A stretch of DNA of 64,000 nt from Streptomyces anulatus (GCF_014650675.1 NZ_BMVK01000002.1:415880-479879), one strand, 5' to 3'; counted from the first letter of the stretch, positions 33,709 through 42,549 are shown. Numbers and translations: made by a program. The notes: generated by a model from the letters alone, not told the origin.

Positions 33709-35133
33709 GTGAGTGACACCCCATTCGGATTCGGCCTTCCGCCGGAGGAGCCGGAGAACGGCGACGAGGGCAAGAAGAAGGACCCCACCGAAGGTGGGCA
33801 GAGCGCGGGCGGGCCCGGAGGCCCGTTCGGATTCGGGCCGGGGGCGGGCGGGGACAACCCGTTCGCCGCAATGTTCGGCTCGATGAATCCGAACGATCTC
33901 GGCGCGGCCTTCCAGCAGCTCGGTCAGATGCTGAGCTACGAGGGCGGTCCCGTGAACTGGGACATGGCCAAGCAGATCGCCCGCCAGACGGTCTCGCAGG
34001 GCGCCCCGGACGGCTCCAAGGACGCCAGCGTCGGCCCGTCCGAGCGCACGGCGGTCGACGAGGCGCTGCGGCTGGCGGACCTCTGGCTGGACGGTGTGAC
34101 GTCGATGCCGTCCGGTTCGGTCTCCACCGTGGCGTGGAGCCGCGCGGAGTGGGTTGAGGCCTCGCTGCCGGCCTGGCAGCAGCTGGTCGACCCGGTGGCC
34201 GAGCGGGTGGGCCTGGCGATGGGCGATGTGCTGCCCGAGGAGATGCAGGCCATGGCGGGCCCGCTGATCGGCATGATGCGGTCGATGGGCGGCGCCATGT
34301 TCGGCCAGCAGATCGGACAGGCCGTGGGCGTGCTGGCCGGTGAGGTGGTCGGTTCCACCGACATCGGGCTGCCGCTGGGCCCGGCGGGCAAGGCCGCGCT
34401 GCTCCCGCTGAACGTGGAGAGGTTCGGCAAGGACCTCAGCGTCCCGCAGGACGAGGTCCGGCTGTATCTGGCTCTGCGCGAGGCCGCTCACCAGCGGCTC
34501 TTCGCCCATGTGCCGTGGCTGCGGTCGCATCTGTTCGGTGCTGTCGAGGCGTATGCCCGCGGCATCAAGGTCGACACCAGCAAGCTGGAGGACGTCGTCG
34601 GCCAGTTCGACCCCTCACAGCCGGAGCAGCTGCAGGACGCCCTTCAGCAGGGCATGTTCCAGCCGGAGGACACGCCCGAGCAGAAGGCGTCCCTGGCCCG
34701 TCTGGAGACGGCTCTCGCGCTGGTGGAGGGCTGGGTGGACGCGGTGGTCCACGAGGCCGCGAAGTCCCGGCTGACCTCGTCCGACGCGCTGCGCGAGACG
34801 ATGCGCAGGCGCCGTGCCTCCGGTGGACCGGCCGAGCAGACGTTCGCCACGCTCATCGGTCTCCAGCTGCGCCCGCGCCGGCTCAGGGACGCCTCGCGCC
34901 TGTGGGCCTCGCTCACGGACGCCCGGGGTCTGGAGGGCCGGGACGCGCTCTGGGCCCACCCGGACATGCTGCCGACGGCCCACGACCTGGACGACCCGGA
35001 CGGCTTCGTGCACCACGAGCAGGCCGACTTCTCCGAGCTGGACAAGATGCTCGGCGAGGCGGCGAAGGGCCCGCAGAAGCCCTCCGAGAGCGATGAGGGC
35101 AAGGAAGACGGCAAGGGCGGCCCCGAGCAGTGA
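33709..35133 (+). CDS. Zincin-like hydrolase family (DUF2342-type) protein
   Basis: A 474-residue protein from GTG 33709 (AGGAA upstream). It belongs to the actinobacterial family annotated as zinc-dependent metalloprotease or F420-associated hydrolase. The N-terminal ~70 residues are Gly/Pro-rich (GGPGGPFGFGPGAGGDNPFA). The middle contains PVAERVGLAMGDVLPEEMQ and the presumed metal helix REAAHQRLFAHVPWLRSHLF, with further His/Glu in VEGWVDAVVHEAAKSRL. A zinc site is inferred, not proven. The Nudix gene overlaps its stop by four bases (GTGA), so they form one operon. Confidence 0.85.
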   Translation: MSDTPFGFGLPPEEPENGDEGKKKDPTEGGQSAGGPGGPFGFGPGAGGDNPFAAMFGSMNPNDLGAAFQQLGQMLSYEGGPVNWDMAKQIARQTVSQGAPDGSKDASVGPSERTAVDEALRLADLWLDGVTSMPSGSVSTVAWSRAEWVEASLPAWQQLVDPVAERVGLAMGDVLPEEMQAMAGPLIGMMRSMGGAMFGQQIGQAVGVLAGEVVGSTDIGLPLGPAGKAALLPLNVERFGKDLSVPQDEVRLYLALREAAHQRLFAHVPWLRSHLFGAVEAYARGIKVDTSKLEDVVGQFDPSQPEQLQDALQQGMFQPEDTPEQKASLARLETALALVEGWVDAVVHEAAKSRLTSSDALRETMRRRRASGGPAEQTFATLIGLQLRPRRLRDASRLWASLTDARGLEGRDALWAHPDMLPTAHDLDDPDGFVHHEQADFSELDKMLGEAAKGPQKPSESDEGKEDGKGGPEQ

Positions 35134-35669
35134 GCCTGCACGACGACGCCGTTCTCGTACTGAAGGGGTACGCCCCCGAGGCCGCGCACGGTGACCAGGC
35201 CGAGCTGCGTCAGGCCTACCTGGACCACCTGGCACGCCACGACGACGGCATGTGGAAGGCGTGCGGCGCCGGGCATGTGACGGCCAGCGCCCTGGTGATC
35301 GACCCGGAGCGCGGGAAGGTGCTGCTGACTCTGCACCGGAAGCTCCGGATGTGGCTCCAGATGGGCGGCCACTGCGAACCGCAGGACGTCGGCCTGGAGG
35401 CGGCGGCGCTCCGTGAGGCGACGGAGGAGTCCGGCATCACGGGGCTCACCCTGCTGCCCGGCGGACCGGTCCGGCTGGACCGGCACCCGATCCCGTCTCC
35501 CTGCAACTGGCACCTCGATGTGCAGTACGCCGCGCTGGCCCCGGCCGGAGCGGCGGAGCGGATCAGCGAGGAGTCCCTGGAGCTGCGCTGGTTCGGTTAC
35601 GAGGACGTGCCCGGTGTGGCCGACGCTTCCGTCGTCCGGCTGCTGGAGGCGACGCGGTCCCGGCTGTAG
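35130..35669 (+). CDS. Nudix hydrolase
   Basis: A 179-residue Nudix enzyme starting at GTG 35130, overlapping the preceding stop. The Nudix box GGHCEPQDVGLEAAALREA continues to TEESGI, with the essential REATEE part intact. The N-terminus has HDDGMWKACGAGHVTASALV and the C-terminus ELRWFGYEDVPGVADASVV. The substrate (a nucleoside diphosphate derivative) cannot be told. It is followed at 35692 by a strong bidirectional terminator. Confidence 0.92.
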   Translation: MSLHDDAVLVLKGYAPEAAHGDQAELRQAYLDHLARHDDGMWKACGAGHVTASALVIDPERGKVLLTLHRKLRMWLQMGGHCEPQDVGLEAAALREATEESGITGLTLLPGGPVRLDRHPIPSPCNWHLDVQYAALAPAGAAERISEESLELRWFGYEDVPGVADASVVRLLEATRSRL

Positions 35670-35691
35670 CGGCGGGCGGCATCGGATATGC

Positions 35692-35724
35692 GTAAGGGGC
35701 GGCCTCCCGGGAGCCGCCCCTTAC
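35692..35724. terminator. Bidirectional terminator between Nudix and AIM24 genes
   Basis: A perfect 12-bp stem GTAAGGGGCGGC with its complement, plus an inner TC/GA pairing. It sits between convergent stops. Confidence 0.88.
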
Positions 35725-35746
35725 CGCTGTGCCCTGCGGGCGCCGG

Positions 35747-36502
35747 TCAGTTCCAGGCGTTGTTCTGGTTCTGGCCGTGGGAGCCCTGCTGGCCCATGCC
35801 GAACTGGGCGCGGGCGCCCTGGCCGATCTGGGCGTTCTGCGGAGGCATGACCTCGCTCGGCTGGACCAGCGCGAAGCCCTGGCCGAGGAAGCTCAGCTCC
35901 CAGCCCTCCCCGGTGTTGCCGCGGCGCCTGAAGACACCCGAGGAGTGTGTCTGGGCCTGCATCTGCACACGCAGGGAGCTGGACCAGGCGACGATCGCGT
36001 CGGCGTCGGCGTTGACGTACTTCTCGGGCGTGACCTGCATCATCAGGGGCTGGCCCGAGGTCATGAGGGCGACCTTGCCCGAGCCGGAGATGTTGAGCTG
36101 GTACTTGCCGCTGCCGGAGATCCCGTACTGGCTGTCCACCGCGATGACCTCGGTGTGCAGCGAGGAGTCGAGCGCGAGGACGTAGGCGCTGTCCACGGTC
36201 ATCCCCTCGCGGTCGACGTCCACGACGTGGATGTACTGCGCGAGGTTGGCGAGGTAGACGGTGCCCTGGCCGGACACGCGCATCAGGTCGAGGCCCTCCC
36301 CGGTGTTCGCGCGGGCGCGGCGCTGGCCCTGGGACTGGTACTCCCCGTCGAAGTCCATCAGGCCCTGGTAGGCGACCATGGCGCCCTTGCGGGCGAGGAT
36401 GTCGTCGTGGCCGGTCAGCGAGACCCGCAGGAGCTGCGGGTTCTGGATCGCGTAGCGGTCCTGGGTCTGCTGCTCGGTGTGGCTGAAAAGCGGACTCTGC
36501 AT
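35747..36502 (-). CDS. AIM24-family protein, third in operon
   Basis: A 251-residue AIM24 (TTC/TraX-like beta-barrel) protein. Like its two upstream paralogues it contains the repeated beta motifs (e.g. GQGTVYLANLAQYIHVVDVD, FVYQGLM-type strand regions) and no catalytic residues. The C-terminus has PPQNAQIGQGARAQFGMGQQ, ending in Gln/Asn-rich sequence. AIM24 proteins are named after a mitochondrial inner-membrane-organisation factor; bacterial roles are unknown. It follows the second AIM24 gene by 19 bases. Confidence 0.88.
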   Translation of the reverse strand: MQSPLFSHTEQQTQDRYAIQNPQLLRVSLTGHDDILARKGAMVAYQGLMDFDGEYQSQGQRRARANTGEGLDLMRVSGQGTVYLANLAQYIHVVDVDREGMTVDSAYVLALDSSLHTEVIAVDSQYGISGSGKYQLNISGSGKVALMTSGQPLMMQVTPEKYVNADADAIVAWSSSLRVQMQAQTHSSGVFRRRGNTGEGWELSFLGQGFALVQPSEVMPPQNAQIGQGARAQFGMGQQGSHGQNQNNAWN

Positions 36503-36521
36503 GATGTGTTCTCCCTCCCCG

Positions 36522-37202
36522 TCAGTTCCGGATCCGCAGACGGTCCGTGCTGTCCTCGCTGGGCTGGACGACGACGATGCCCTGGCCGGAGAAGCCCATC
36601 TGGTACGCCTCGCCGCTGCCCCGTCCGATCAGCGAGCCGGCCTTGAAGCTCCGCTTGCCCTTCACCTTGAGGTTCGGGGACCAGGCGACGAGTGCGTCCG
36701 GGTCGACGTACGTCTCGTCCTCGCCGCGTCCGCAGTCGACGACGATCGGGGTGCCCCGCGAGGTGATGGCGACCCATCCGGTGCCCTGGACGACGACGTT
36801 CCACAGACCCTGTCCGGCGAACTTGGCAAGCCCCTTGACCTTCTCGACGCCCCAGGTGAGGTGGGCGTCGAAGGCGAGGAGGTTGGTGCCGTTGACCGAG
36901 ATGGAGTCGTTGTTGAGGTTGATGACGACCACGTCGGCGCCGTAGTCGGCGAGGTAGAGCAGTCCGTCGCCGGAGCACTTCATGACGGGTGCGCCCTCGC
37001 CGGTGATCCACTGGGAGGCGATCTGCCGGACCGCGGGCGGGTTGGGCTCGTACTGGATGAAGCCCTCGTACGCCACCATCGAGCCGGTGCGCGCGAAGAG
37101 GTCCTGCCCGGAGGCCATGGCGACCTTGAGCATGGTCTTGCCGTGGTTCTCCATACGGGCCGTGACAGGGGTCGGGGCGAAGCCCGCGAGTTGCTGGTTC
37201 AT
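36522..37202 (-). CDS. AIM24-family protein, second in operon
   Basis: A 226-residue AIM24 protein starting at ATG 37202, eleven bases after the TerD-AIM24 stop, with GAGGGAG as its ribosome site. It shares MLKVAMASGQDLFARTGSM-type opening strands and SGDGLLYLADYGADVVVINL with its neighbours, but lacks the TerD domain and the Pro/Gln linker. The C-terminus carries the family's GFSGQGIVVVQPSE repeat. It was probably produced by tandem duplication of an ancestral AIM24 unit. Confidence 0.9.
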   Translation of the reverse strand: MNQQLAGFAPTPVTARMENHGKTMLKVAMASGQDLFARTGSMVAYEGFIQYEPNPPAVRQIASQWITGEGAPVMKCSGDGLLYLADYGADVVVINLNNDSISVNGTNLLAFDAHLTWGVEKVKGLAKFAGQGLWNVVVQGTGWVAITSRGTPIVVDCGRGEDETYVDPDALVAWSPNLKVKGKRSFKAGSLIGRGSGEAYQMGFSGQGIVVVQPSEDSTDRLRIRN

Positions 37203-37213
37203 GACGGGCTCCC

Positions 37214-38845
37214 TCAGACCTCGTAGGGCTGGACGACGATGAAGTTGCCGGGGGCGCCCCGGAACTGGAGGTTCACGGTCTCTCCGCTGTGTCCGGGGTA
37301 CGCGTTGCGGCGCAGCCGGACCTGGGTGGAGACGATCACCTGGGAGGCGGCCGACCAGGCGACGACGGCGTTGCAGTCGGCGAACGTGGTGGGCGTGACC
37401 GGCAGGACGACCGGGGTGCCGTGGGTCTTCACGATCACGGTGCCGGTGCCCTGGAACTGCATGGTGAACAGTGCGCCGCCGGGGATGCCGTGCCCTTCGA
37501 CCCTGCGGACCTCGTACTGGAGGGACTCGTCGAAGGCGAGGACGCTCTCGGCGGAGACGCAGATGGCGTCGCCCTGCAGTTCGATCGGGTGCAGATGCGA
37601 GCCCTCCTCGGCGAGGAAGACCTGGCCGCGGCCGGTACAGCGCATCAGCTGCATCTCCTGGCCGGTGGCGTTGCCCACGGCACGGCCGACGAACCCGGCA
37701 CTCTTGTAGCCGAAGTCCACCTTGCCCTGATACATCACCATGCTGCCCTGGCGGGCCAGGACCCCGGATCCGCCCATGGTCAGGTCGACCCGCATGAGCT
37801 GCTGGTTCTGCGGGGTCCAGCGCTGTCCGGTGGCGGTCTCCTTGTACGGCTGCAGGGCCGCCTGGAGACCCGCGCCGGTGGCCGGCACTCCTTGAGGCAC
37901 TCCCTGGGGCATGCCCTGCGGGACACCCGGCGGCATGCCCATGGGGGGCTGCTGACCGTACGGGGCCGGCACGGGCTGACCGTAGGGAGCGGGCGCCTGC
38001 TGGCCGAAGGGAGGGGCGGGCGGAGCGCCCTGGCCCGGGACCTGGCCGAACTGGGGCTGCTGGGGCTGGCCGTACGGGGACGGAGCCTGGGGCGCCTGCG
38101 GCGTCTGGGGAGCCAGCGGGGCCGCGATCGTCGGCGCCGCGTGCATCGGCTGCTGCGGTGCGGGCGACGGCGTGGGCGCGGGCGGGGCTCCGAAGGACGG
38201 TGCGGGCTGCGGGGCCTGGGCTGCGGGCGGGGCGCCGAAGGCGGGGGGCGCGGCTGCCTGGGCCAGCGGGGCGAAGCCCGGGGCGGCGGCCGGTGCGGCT
38301 GCGGGAGGCGCCTCCTCCTCGGCGACCTCGCCGCCGAAGTTCTTCAGAAGCGCGTCGAGACCGCCGTCGAAACCCTGGCCGACGGCGGCGAAGCGCCAGA
38401 CGTCCTTCAGATAGAAGTCGCCGAGCATCACCGCGCGCTCGGTGGTGAACTCCGATCCGGTGAAGGCGTACCGCACCACTTCCTCGCCGCCCGCGACGAT
38501 CCGGATGTACCCCGGACCGATCTGGGACATCTGCCCGGAACCGTCGAGCGTCGCGGTGAAGGAGAGCTTCTGGATGGCTGCCGGAATGCGGTCGAGCGTG
38601 ACGCGGAAGGACTCGGTGTCACCGGACTGCGCGCCGAGGAGCTGAATGGACTCCTCGGGCGATTTCGGCTGATTGAAGAAGATGAAGTACCGGTCGTCGG
38701 AGAGCTGCTCATGGGCGTCGAGACCGAAGCAGCTGATGTCGAAAGTCAGCCCCGGGGCCGCGATCTGCACGCCTACGTACAGATCCGTCCCTGGCGTGAG
38801 ATCACTGATCTTGGCCTTGTGGCCGCGTTGGAATTCCCTGGCCAT
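37214..38845 (-). CDS. TerD-domain / AIM24 fusion protein
   Basis: A 543-residue protein from ATG 38845. Residues 1-175 are a TerD domain with the calcium-binding type loop FDISCFGLDAHEQLSDDRYF and the paired beta half TLDGSGQMSQIGPGYIRIVA. Residues ~176-335 are a Pro/Ala/Gln-rich, disordered linker with repeats such as PYGQP and PQGVPQGVP. The last ~200 residues are AIM24 (QQLMRVDLTMGGSGVLARQG to FIVVQPYEV). TerD proteins belong to tellurite/chemical stress and calcium-linked envelope systems. It heads an operon of three AIM24 genes. Confidence 0.9.
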   Translation of the reverse strand: MAREFQRGHKAKISDLTPGTDLYVGVQIAAPGLTFDISCFGLDAHEQLSDDRYFIFFNQPKSPEESIQLLGAQSGDTESFRVTLDRIPAAIQKLSFTATLDGSGQMSQIGPGYIRIVAGGEEVVRYAFTGSEFTTERAVMLGDFYLKDVWRFAAVGQGFDGGLDALLKNFGGEVAEEEAPPAAAPAAAPGFAPLAQAAAPPAFGAPPAAQAPQPAPSFGAPPAPTPSPAPQQPMHAAPTIAAPLAPQTPQAPQAPSPYGQPQQPQFGQVPGQGAPPAPPFGQQAPAPYGQPVPAPYGQQPPMGMPPGVPQGMPQGVPQGVPATGAGLQAALQPYKETATGQRWTPQNQQLMRVDLTMGGSGVLARQGSMVMYQGKVDFGYKSAGFVGRAVGNATGQEMQLMRCTGRGQVFLAEEGSHLHPIELQGDAICVSAESVLAFDESLQYEVRRVEGHGIPGGALFTMQFQGTGTVIVKTHGTPVVLPVTPTTFADCNAVVAWSAASQVIVSTQVRLRRNAYPGHSGETVNLQFRGAPGNFIVVQPYEV

Positions 38846-38951
38846 GCGTAACGACCGTCCCCCATCCAGAAGGTAAATGCGTCGCGTCAGGCTAACCGCA
38901 AACGACGACATCGGACCAAGCCGGTACAGACCCGGTACAGAATCGGCGAAC

Positions 38952-38969
38952 GTGACCGGCCCCGGTCAC
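38952..38969 (-). terminator. Palindrome over the metalloprotease stop codon
   Basis: GTGACCGG-CC-CCGGTCAC overlaps the TGA of the YgjP-type gene. Such GC hairpins can end transcripts, but with no T-tract this is tentative. Confidence 0.35.
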
Positions 38970-39589
38970 TCCTCGCGGGCGGCGGGCAGGTGGGGCAGCC
39001 GGTCGGCCGCCACCACGCCCTCCAGATACCCACGGGCGCGCTCGGTGCGGGGGTAGGCCTCCAGCAGCCGCCAGAACCCCGGACCGTGTCCGGGAACGAG
39101 CAGATGTGCCAGCTCGTGGAGGAGTACGTAGTCGACCACGTACTCCGGCATGCCCTGCAGGCGGTGCGAGAGCCTGATGCTGCCCTCGGCAGGGGTGCAC
39201 GAGCCCCAGCGGGTGTTCTGGTTGGTCACCCAGCGCACCGAGACGGGCCTGGCGCGACCGTCGAAATACTGGGCGGACAGCCGCACGGCACGCTCAGCGA
39301 GTTCGGTGTCGCCCAGGACGCGCTTGTTCTCCTGGGCGGCGAGCTTGTCCAGCATCACGCCCACCCAGCGCCGCTCCTCCGCCTCCGACATCCGGGCGGG
39401 GATGAGCACGATCGTGCGGTCGCCCTCGCGGTAGGCGGAGACCGTTCTCCTGCGCCGGGTGCTCCTGCGGACCTCGACCGCGCTCGTCGCCGAAGCGCGG
39501 GCCGGATGGGCTGCCGCGCTGCGCTGATGGCTTCCGGCGCTGGGCGCGGGGGTCTCCCCGGCGAAGCCGGACGACGGGTCGGCGGGCAC
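38966..39589 (-). CDS. YgjP/DUF45-type metallopeptidase
   Basis: A 207-residue protein with a zinc protease motif VLLHELAHLLVPGHGPGFW (HExxH plus a third His) in the C-terminal half and the family's QNTRWGSCTPAEGSIRLSHR strand just before it. The N-terminal ~45 residues are Ala/Ser/Arg-rich and probably disordered; a later start (e.g. at the RRRRTVSAYREG region) is possible. The family (M48-related, YgjP) lacks a clear substrate. It is divergent from the ThiF-like gene, with two 12-bp repeats and a DnaA-type box between. Confidence 0.85.
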   Translation of the reverse strand: MPADPSSGFAGETPAPSAGSHQRSAAAHPARASATSAVEVRRSTRRRRTVSAYREGDRTIVLIPARMSEAEERRWVGVMLDKLAAQENKRVLGDTELAERAVRLSAQYFDGRARPVSVRWVTNQNTRWGSCTPAEGSIRLSHRLQGMPEYVVDYVLLHELAHLLVPGHGPGFWRLLEAYPRTERARGYLEGVVAADRLPHLPAAREE

Positions 39590-39671
39590 GCCACGACGTT
39601 ACCCGCTGTCCGTGGGGGAAGTCCCGCCCCGGGAACGGTTCCGCGGCGATCCGCGCCACCGCGTGCACCAT

Positions 39672-39699
39672 TTGAACGACTAAGGGCTTGAACGACTAA
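39672..39699. repeat. Two direct repeats TTGAACGACTAA
   Basis: Exact 12-bp copies at 39672-39683 and 39688-39699, 16 bp apart, in the divergent region between the metalloprotease and the ThiF-like gene. The first TTGAAC and a TAATAC at 39697-39702 could also be read as promoter boxes for the plus strand. Confidence 0.55.
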
Positions 39700-39710
39700 T
39701 ACCCCGTGCC

Positions 39711-39719
39711 TGTGGACAA
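39711..39719 (-). promoter_or_regulatory. DnaA-box-like nonamer
   Basis: TTGTCCACA on the minus strand matches the streptomycete DnaA box, in the region upstream of the ThiF-like gene. It is a single site; its function is unproven. Confidence 0.35.
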
Positions 39720-39835
39720 CTCCGCGCACGGTTCGGCGCGGGCCCGCATTCTGGCGGAGGTCCTGCGGAAAGACCCGTGGATCCACCGGTCTGCGAGCAC
39801 ACCCGTGCCCGCGACACCGCTCGGGGGGAGAAATC

Positions 39836-40996
39836 ATGCATCCGATGCTGAAGCCCGCACTGCGTCGCGCATGGCGCGGCCGGAACACCGTGCAATTCGG
39901 TGTGACACCCGCTCATGCCGTGACGCTCGGACCTGTGGACCTCGCCACGGGGAGCTTCCTGGAGCTGCTCGACGGCACGCGCGGGCTGCCGCTCCTGCAC
40001 GAGGAGGCACGCGCTCTGGACCTGTCGGAACGTCATGTGGACACCCTTCTGGCACGGTTGGCGGAGGCCGGGCTCCTGGACGACCCGAGGTCGGCGGGTC
40101 CGGGAGCCGATGTCCTGTGCCGCCGGGCCGAGATGATGGACCGCCAGCGTCCCGATGTGGCATCCCTGTCGGTCGTCCGTCCCGAGCCGGGCGGCAGTAC
40201 GCGGCGGATGGCGGCCCGGCGAGCGATGCGGGTCCAGGTGCGGGGAGCGGGCAGGGTCGGGGCGTCCATCGCCTCGGTGCTGTCGGGTGCGGGGGTGGGG
40301 CATGTGGAAGTGCTCGACGGGGGCCGGGTCGAGCCCTGGGACGTGGCGCCCGCGGGTCTCGCCCCGGCATCCGTCGGGGAACGGCGCGACGTGGCGGCCC
40401 GCCGGCTCGTCCGCCGGTCCGCACCCGGGCCCGCTCCCCGGCGGGCGAGGACGGACGGAGCCGGGGCCGACCTGCCGGGGAGCGCCGGACAACCCGGCCT
40501 GTCCCTGATCGTCGTCGCTCCCCGGGACGGCCTCGCGGTGTACGCACCCGTCGCGGACACGGCCGGTCCCTGGATCGCGTCGGGCACTCCTCATCTCTAT
40601 GCGGGAGTGATCGAGGCCACAGGGGTGGTCGGGCCTCTCGTCCTGCCCGGGGGCACCGGCTGTGCGGGCTGCCTGGAACTGCACCGTGCGGACCAGGATC
40701 CGCAGTGGCCCCGGATGCTGGCGCAGTGGCGTTCCGGGCGGCGGGGAGCGGTGCCCGCCTGCGACCTGGGGCTCGCGACGGCGGTCGCCGGTCTCGCCTC
40801 GGCGCATGCCCTGGCGTTCCTGGACGGGGACCTCCCTGCCTGTACCGGAGCTCGCTGGGAGGCCGCTCTCCCGTTGCTGGACTGGCGTTCCGAGCCGATC
40901 GGCCCGCATGCGGACTGCTCCTGCGGGGCGGCCGGGGGCGCTATGAGGGATCGGGCCTCCGGTGGTCTTCCGGCGCAGGACACAATGGCGGGGTGA
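39836..40996 (+). CDS. Orphan ThiF/E1-like protein (ocin-ThiF type)
   Basis: A 386-residue protein starting at ATG 39836 (GGGGGGAG upstream). The centre is a ThiF/E1-like fold: the nucleotide-binding loop VRGAGRVGASIASVLSGAGV, then VEVLDGGRVEPWDVAPAGL. A zinc site is suggested by GCAGCLELHRADQDPQWP (CxxC) and DCSCGA near the C-terminus. Such 'bacteriocin cyclodehydratase-like' E1 proteins bind precursor peptides in thiazole/oxazole pathways, but no YcaO, precursor or dehydrogenase is nearby. A canonical catalytic Cys and the full set of ATP-binding Arg/Lys are not clear, so it may only bind a partner. The AarF kinase gene follows 64 bases later. Confidence 0.8.
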   Translation: MHPMLKPALRRAWRGRNTVQFGVTPAHAVTLGPVDLATGSFLELLDGTRGLPLLHEEARALDLSERHVDTLLARLAEAGLLDDPRSAGPGADVLCRRAEMMDRQRPDVASLSVVRPEPGGSTRRMAARRAMRVQVRGAGRVGASIASVLSGAGVGHVEVLDGGRVEPWDVAPAGLAPASVGERRDVAARRLVRRSAPGPAPRRARTDGAGADLPGSAGQPGLSLIVVAPRDGLAVYAPVADTAGPWIASGTPHLYAGVIEATGVVGPLVLPGGTGCAGCLELHRADQDPQWPRMLAQWRSGRRGAVPACDLGLATAVAGLASAHALAFLDGDLPACTGARWEAALPLLDWRSEPIGPHADCSCGAAGGAMRDRASGGLPAQDTMAG

Positions 40997-41060
40997 CCGC
41001 CGACGCCGGAGAGACACCGGAGGCACGAGCGGCACGGCAGTCTGGGAACTGGAGGGGCAC

Positions 41061-42530
41061 ATGTCTGATCTTCCCCGGAAGGCGGTTACGCGTACGGCCA
41101 AGCTGGCCGCGCTTCCGCTCGGCTTCGCCGGCCGTGCCACATGGGGTCTGGGCAAGCGGATCGGCGGAAAGTCGGCCGAGCTGGTCGCCCGTGAGGTGCA
41201 GCAGCGCACGGCGGACCAGTTGTTCAAGACCCTGGGCGAGCTGAAGGGCGGGGCCATGAAGCTGGGCCAGGCCCTCTCGGTCTTCGAGTCGGCGCTGCCC
41301 GAGGAGATCGCCGGCCCCTATCGGGCCGCGCTGACCAAGCTCCAGGAGGCCGCGCCGCCGCTGCCCGCGCGCACGGTCCACGGGGTCCTCACCGAACGCA
41401 TCGGGGAGGACTGGCGGGAGTATTTCCTGGAGTTCGAGGACACGCCGGCGGCTGCCGCCTCGATCGGGCAGGTGCACCGCGCGGTGTGGCACGACGGCCG
41501 CGAGGTCGCCGTGAAGGTGCAGTATCCCGGGGCGGGCGAGGCGCTGCTCTCCGACCTCGCCCAGCTCAGCCGTTTCGCGCGGCTGCTCGGCCCGCTGGTT
41601 CCGGGGATGGACATCAAGCCGCTGATCAAGGAGTTGCGGGACCGGGTCTCGGAGGAGCTGGACTACGAGCTGGAGGCGCAGGCGCAACAGGAGCACGCGG
41701 CGGAGTTCGAGGACGACCCGGATGTGGTGATCCCTCAGGTGGTGCACCAGTCCGACCAGGTGCTGGTGACGGAGTGGATCGACGGGATCCCGCTGTCCGA
41801 GGTCATCGCGGAGGGGACGGCGGAGCAGCGGGACCGTGCGGGGCAGTTGCTGGCCCGCTTCCTCTTCTCCGGTCCGGCGCGCACCGGCCTGCTGCACGCC
41901 GACCCGCATCCGGGCAACTTCCGGCTGCTGCCCCCGGCGGCGGCGGAGAAGGAGGCGGGGCAGACGGAGGAGGACGGCGGTCCGGTCGGGTCGTGGCGGC
42001 TGGGGGTGTTGGACTTCGGCACGGTCGACCGGCTCCCGGGCGGGCTGCCGCGGAACATCGGCGACTCGCTGCGGCTGGCGCTGGAGGGCGACGCGGCGGG
42101 GGTGTACGGGCTGCTGCGCGAAGAGGGCTTCGTGAAGGAGTCGATAGATCTGGACCCGGACGCGGTGCTCGACTACCTGCTCCCGATCATCGAGCCCACC
42201 CAGGTGGAGGAGTTCACCTTCAGCCGGGGCTGGATCCGTGAACAGGCGGCCCGGATAGCCGATCCGCGTTCCCCCGCCCATCAGCTCGGCAGGCAGCTGA
42301 ATCTCCCCCCGTCCTACGTCCTGATACACCGGGTCACGCTCAGCACCATCGGGGTGTTGTGCCAGCTCGGCGCGACGGTCCGGCTGCGCGACGAGTTGGA
42401 AGCGTGGCTGCCGGGGTTCCTCGCGGAGGACCCGGAGACGGAGGACACGGAGACGGTGGACGCGGAAGCCGAGGGCACGGAGTACGCCGAGGAGGAGGGC
42501 GAGCCGGAAGGGGAGCCCGTCCAGGCGTAG
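41061..42530 (+). CDS. AarF/UbiB (ABC1) family atypical kinase
   Basis: A 489-residue protein from ATG 41061 (GGAGGGG). ABC1 hallmarks are present: the Ala-rich/KxGQ region LKGGAMKLGQALSVFESALP, Lys of VAVKVQYPGAGEALLSDLAQ, HADPHPGNF (catalytic loop) and LGVLDFGTVDRLPGG. It lacks the transmembrane helices of UbiB, and its C-terminal ~25 residues are acidic (EDPETEDTETVDAEAEGTE). Members act in quinone/isoprenoid or lipid homeostasis through ATPase or kinase activity. Here the quinone link (menaquinone in streptomycetes) is only a family inference. Confidence 0.9.
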   Translation: MSDLPRKAVTRTAKLAALPLGFAGRATWGLGKRIGGKSAELVAREVQQRTADQLFKTLGELKGGAMKLGQALSVFESALPEEIAGPYRAALTKLQEAAPPLPARTVHGVLTERIGEDWREYFLEFEDTPAAAASIGQVHRAVWHDGREVAVKVQYPGAGEALLSDLAQLSRFARLLGPLVPGMDIKPLIKELRDRVSEELDYELEAQAQQEHAAEFEDDPDVVIPQVVHQSDQVLVTEWIDGIPLSEVIAEGTAEQRDRAGQLLARFLFSGPARTGLLHADPHPGNFRLLPPAAAEKEAGQTEEDGGPVGSWRLGVLDFGTVDRLPGGLPRNIGDSLRLALEGDAAGVYGLLREEGFVKESIDLDPDAVLDYLLPIIEPTQVEEFTFSRGWIREQAARIADPRSPAHQLGRQLNLPPSYVLIHRVTLSTIGVLCQLGATVRLRDELEAWLPGFLAEDPETEDTETVDAEAEGTEYAEEEGEPEGEPVQA

Positions 42531-42549
42531 GAAGGACCCGGGGCCGCGG

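Noticed and set aside
39706..39836. Possible precursor peptide gene upstream of the ThiF-like protein
   Set aside because: A GTG-started frame at 39706 reads through the ThiF-like gene in another frame, without a ribosome site or a recognisable leader peptide, so I do not call it.
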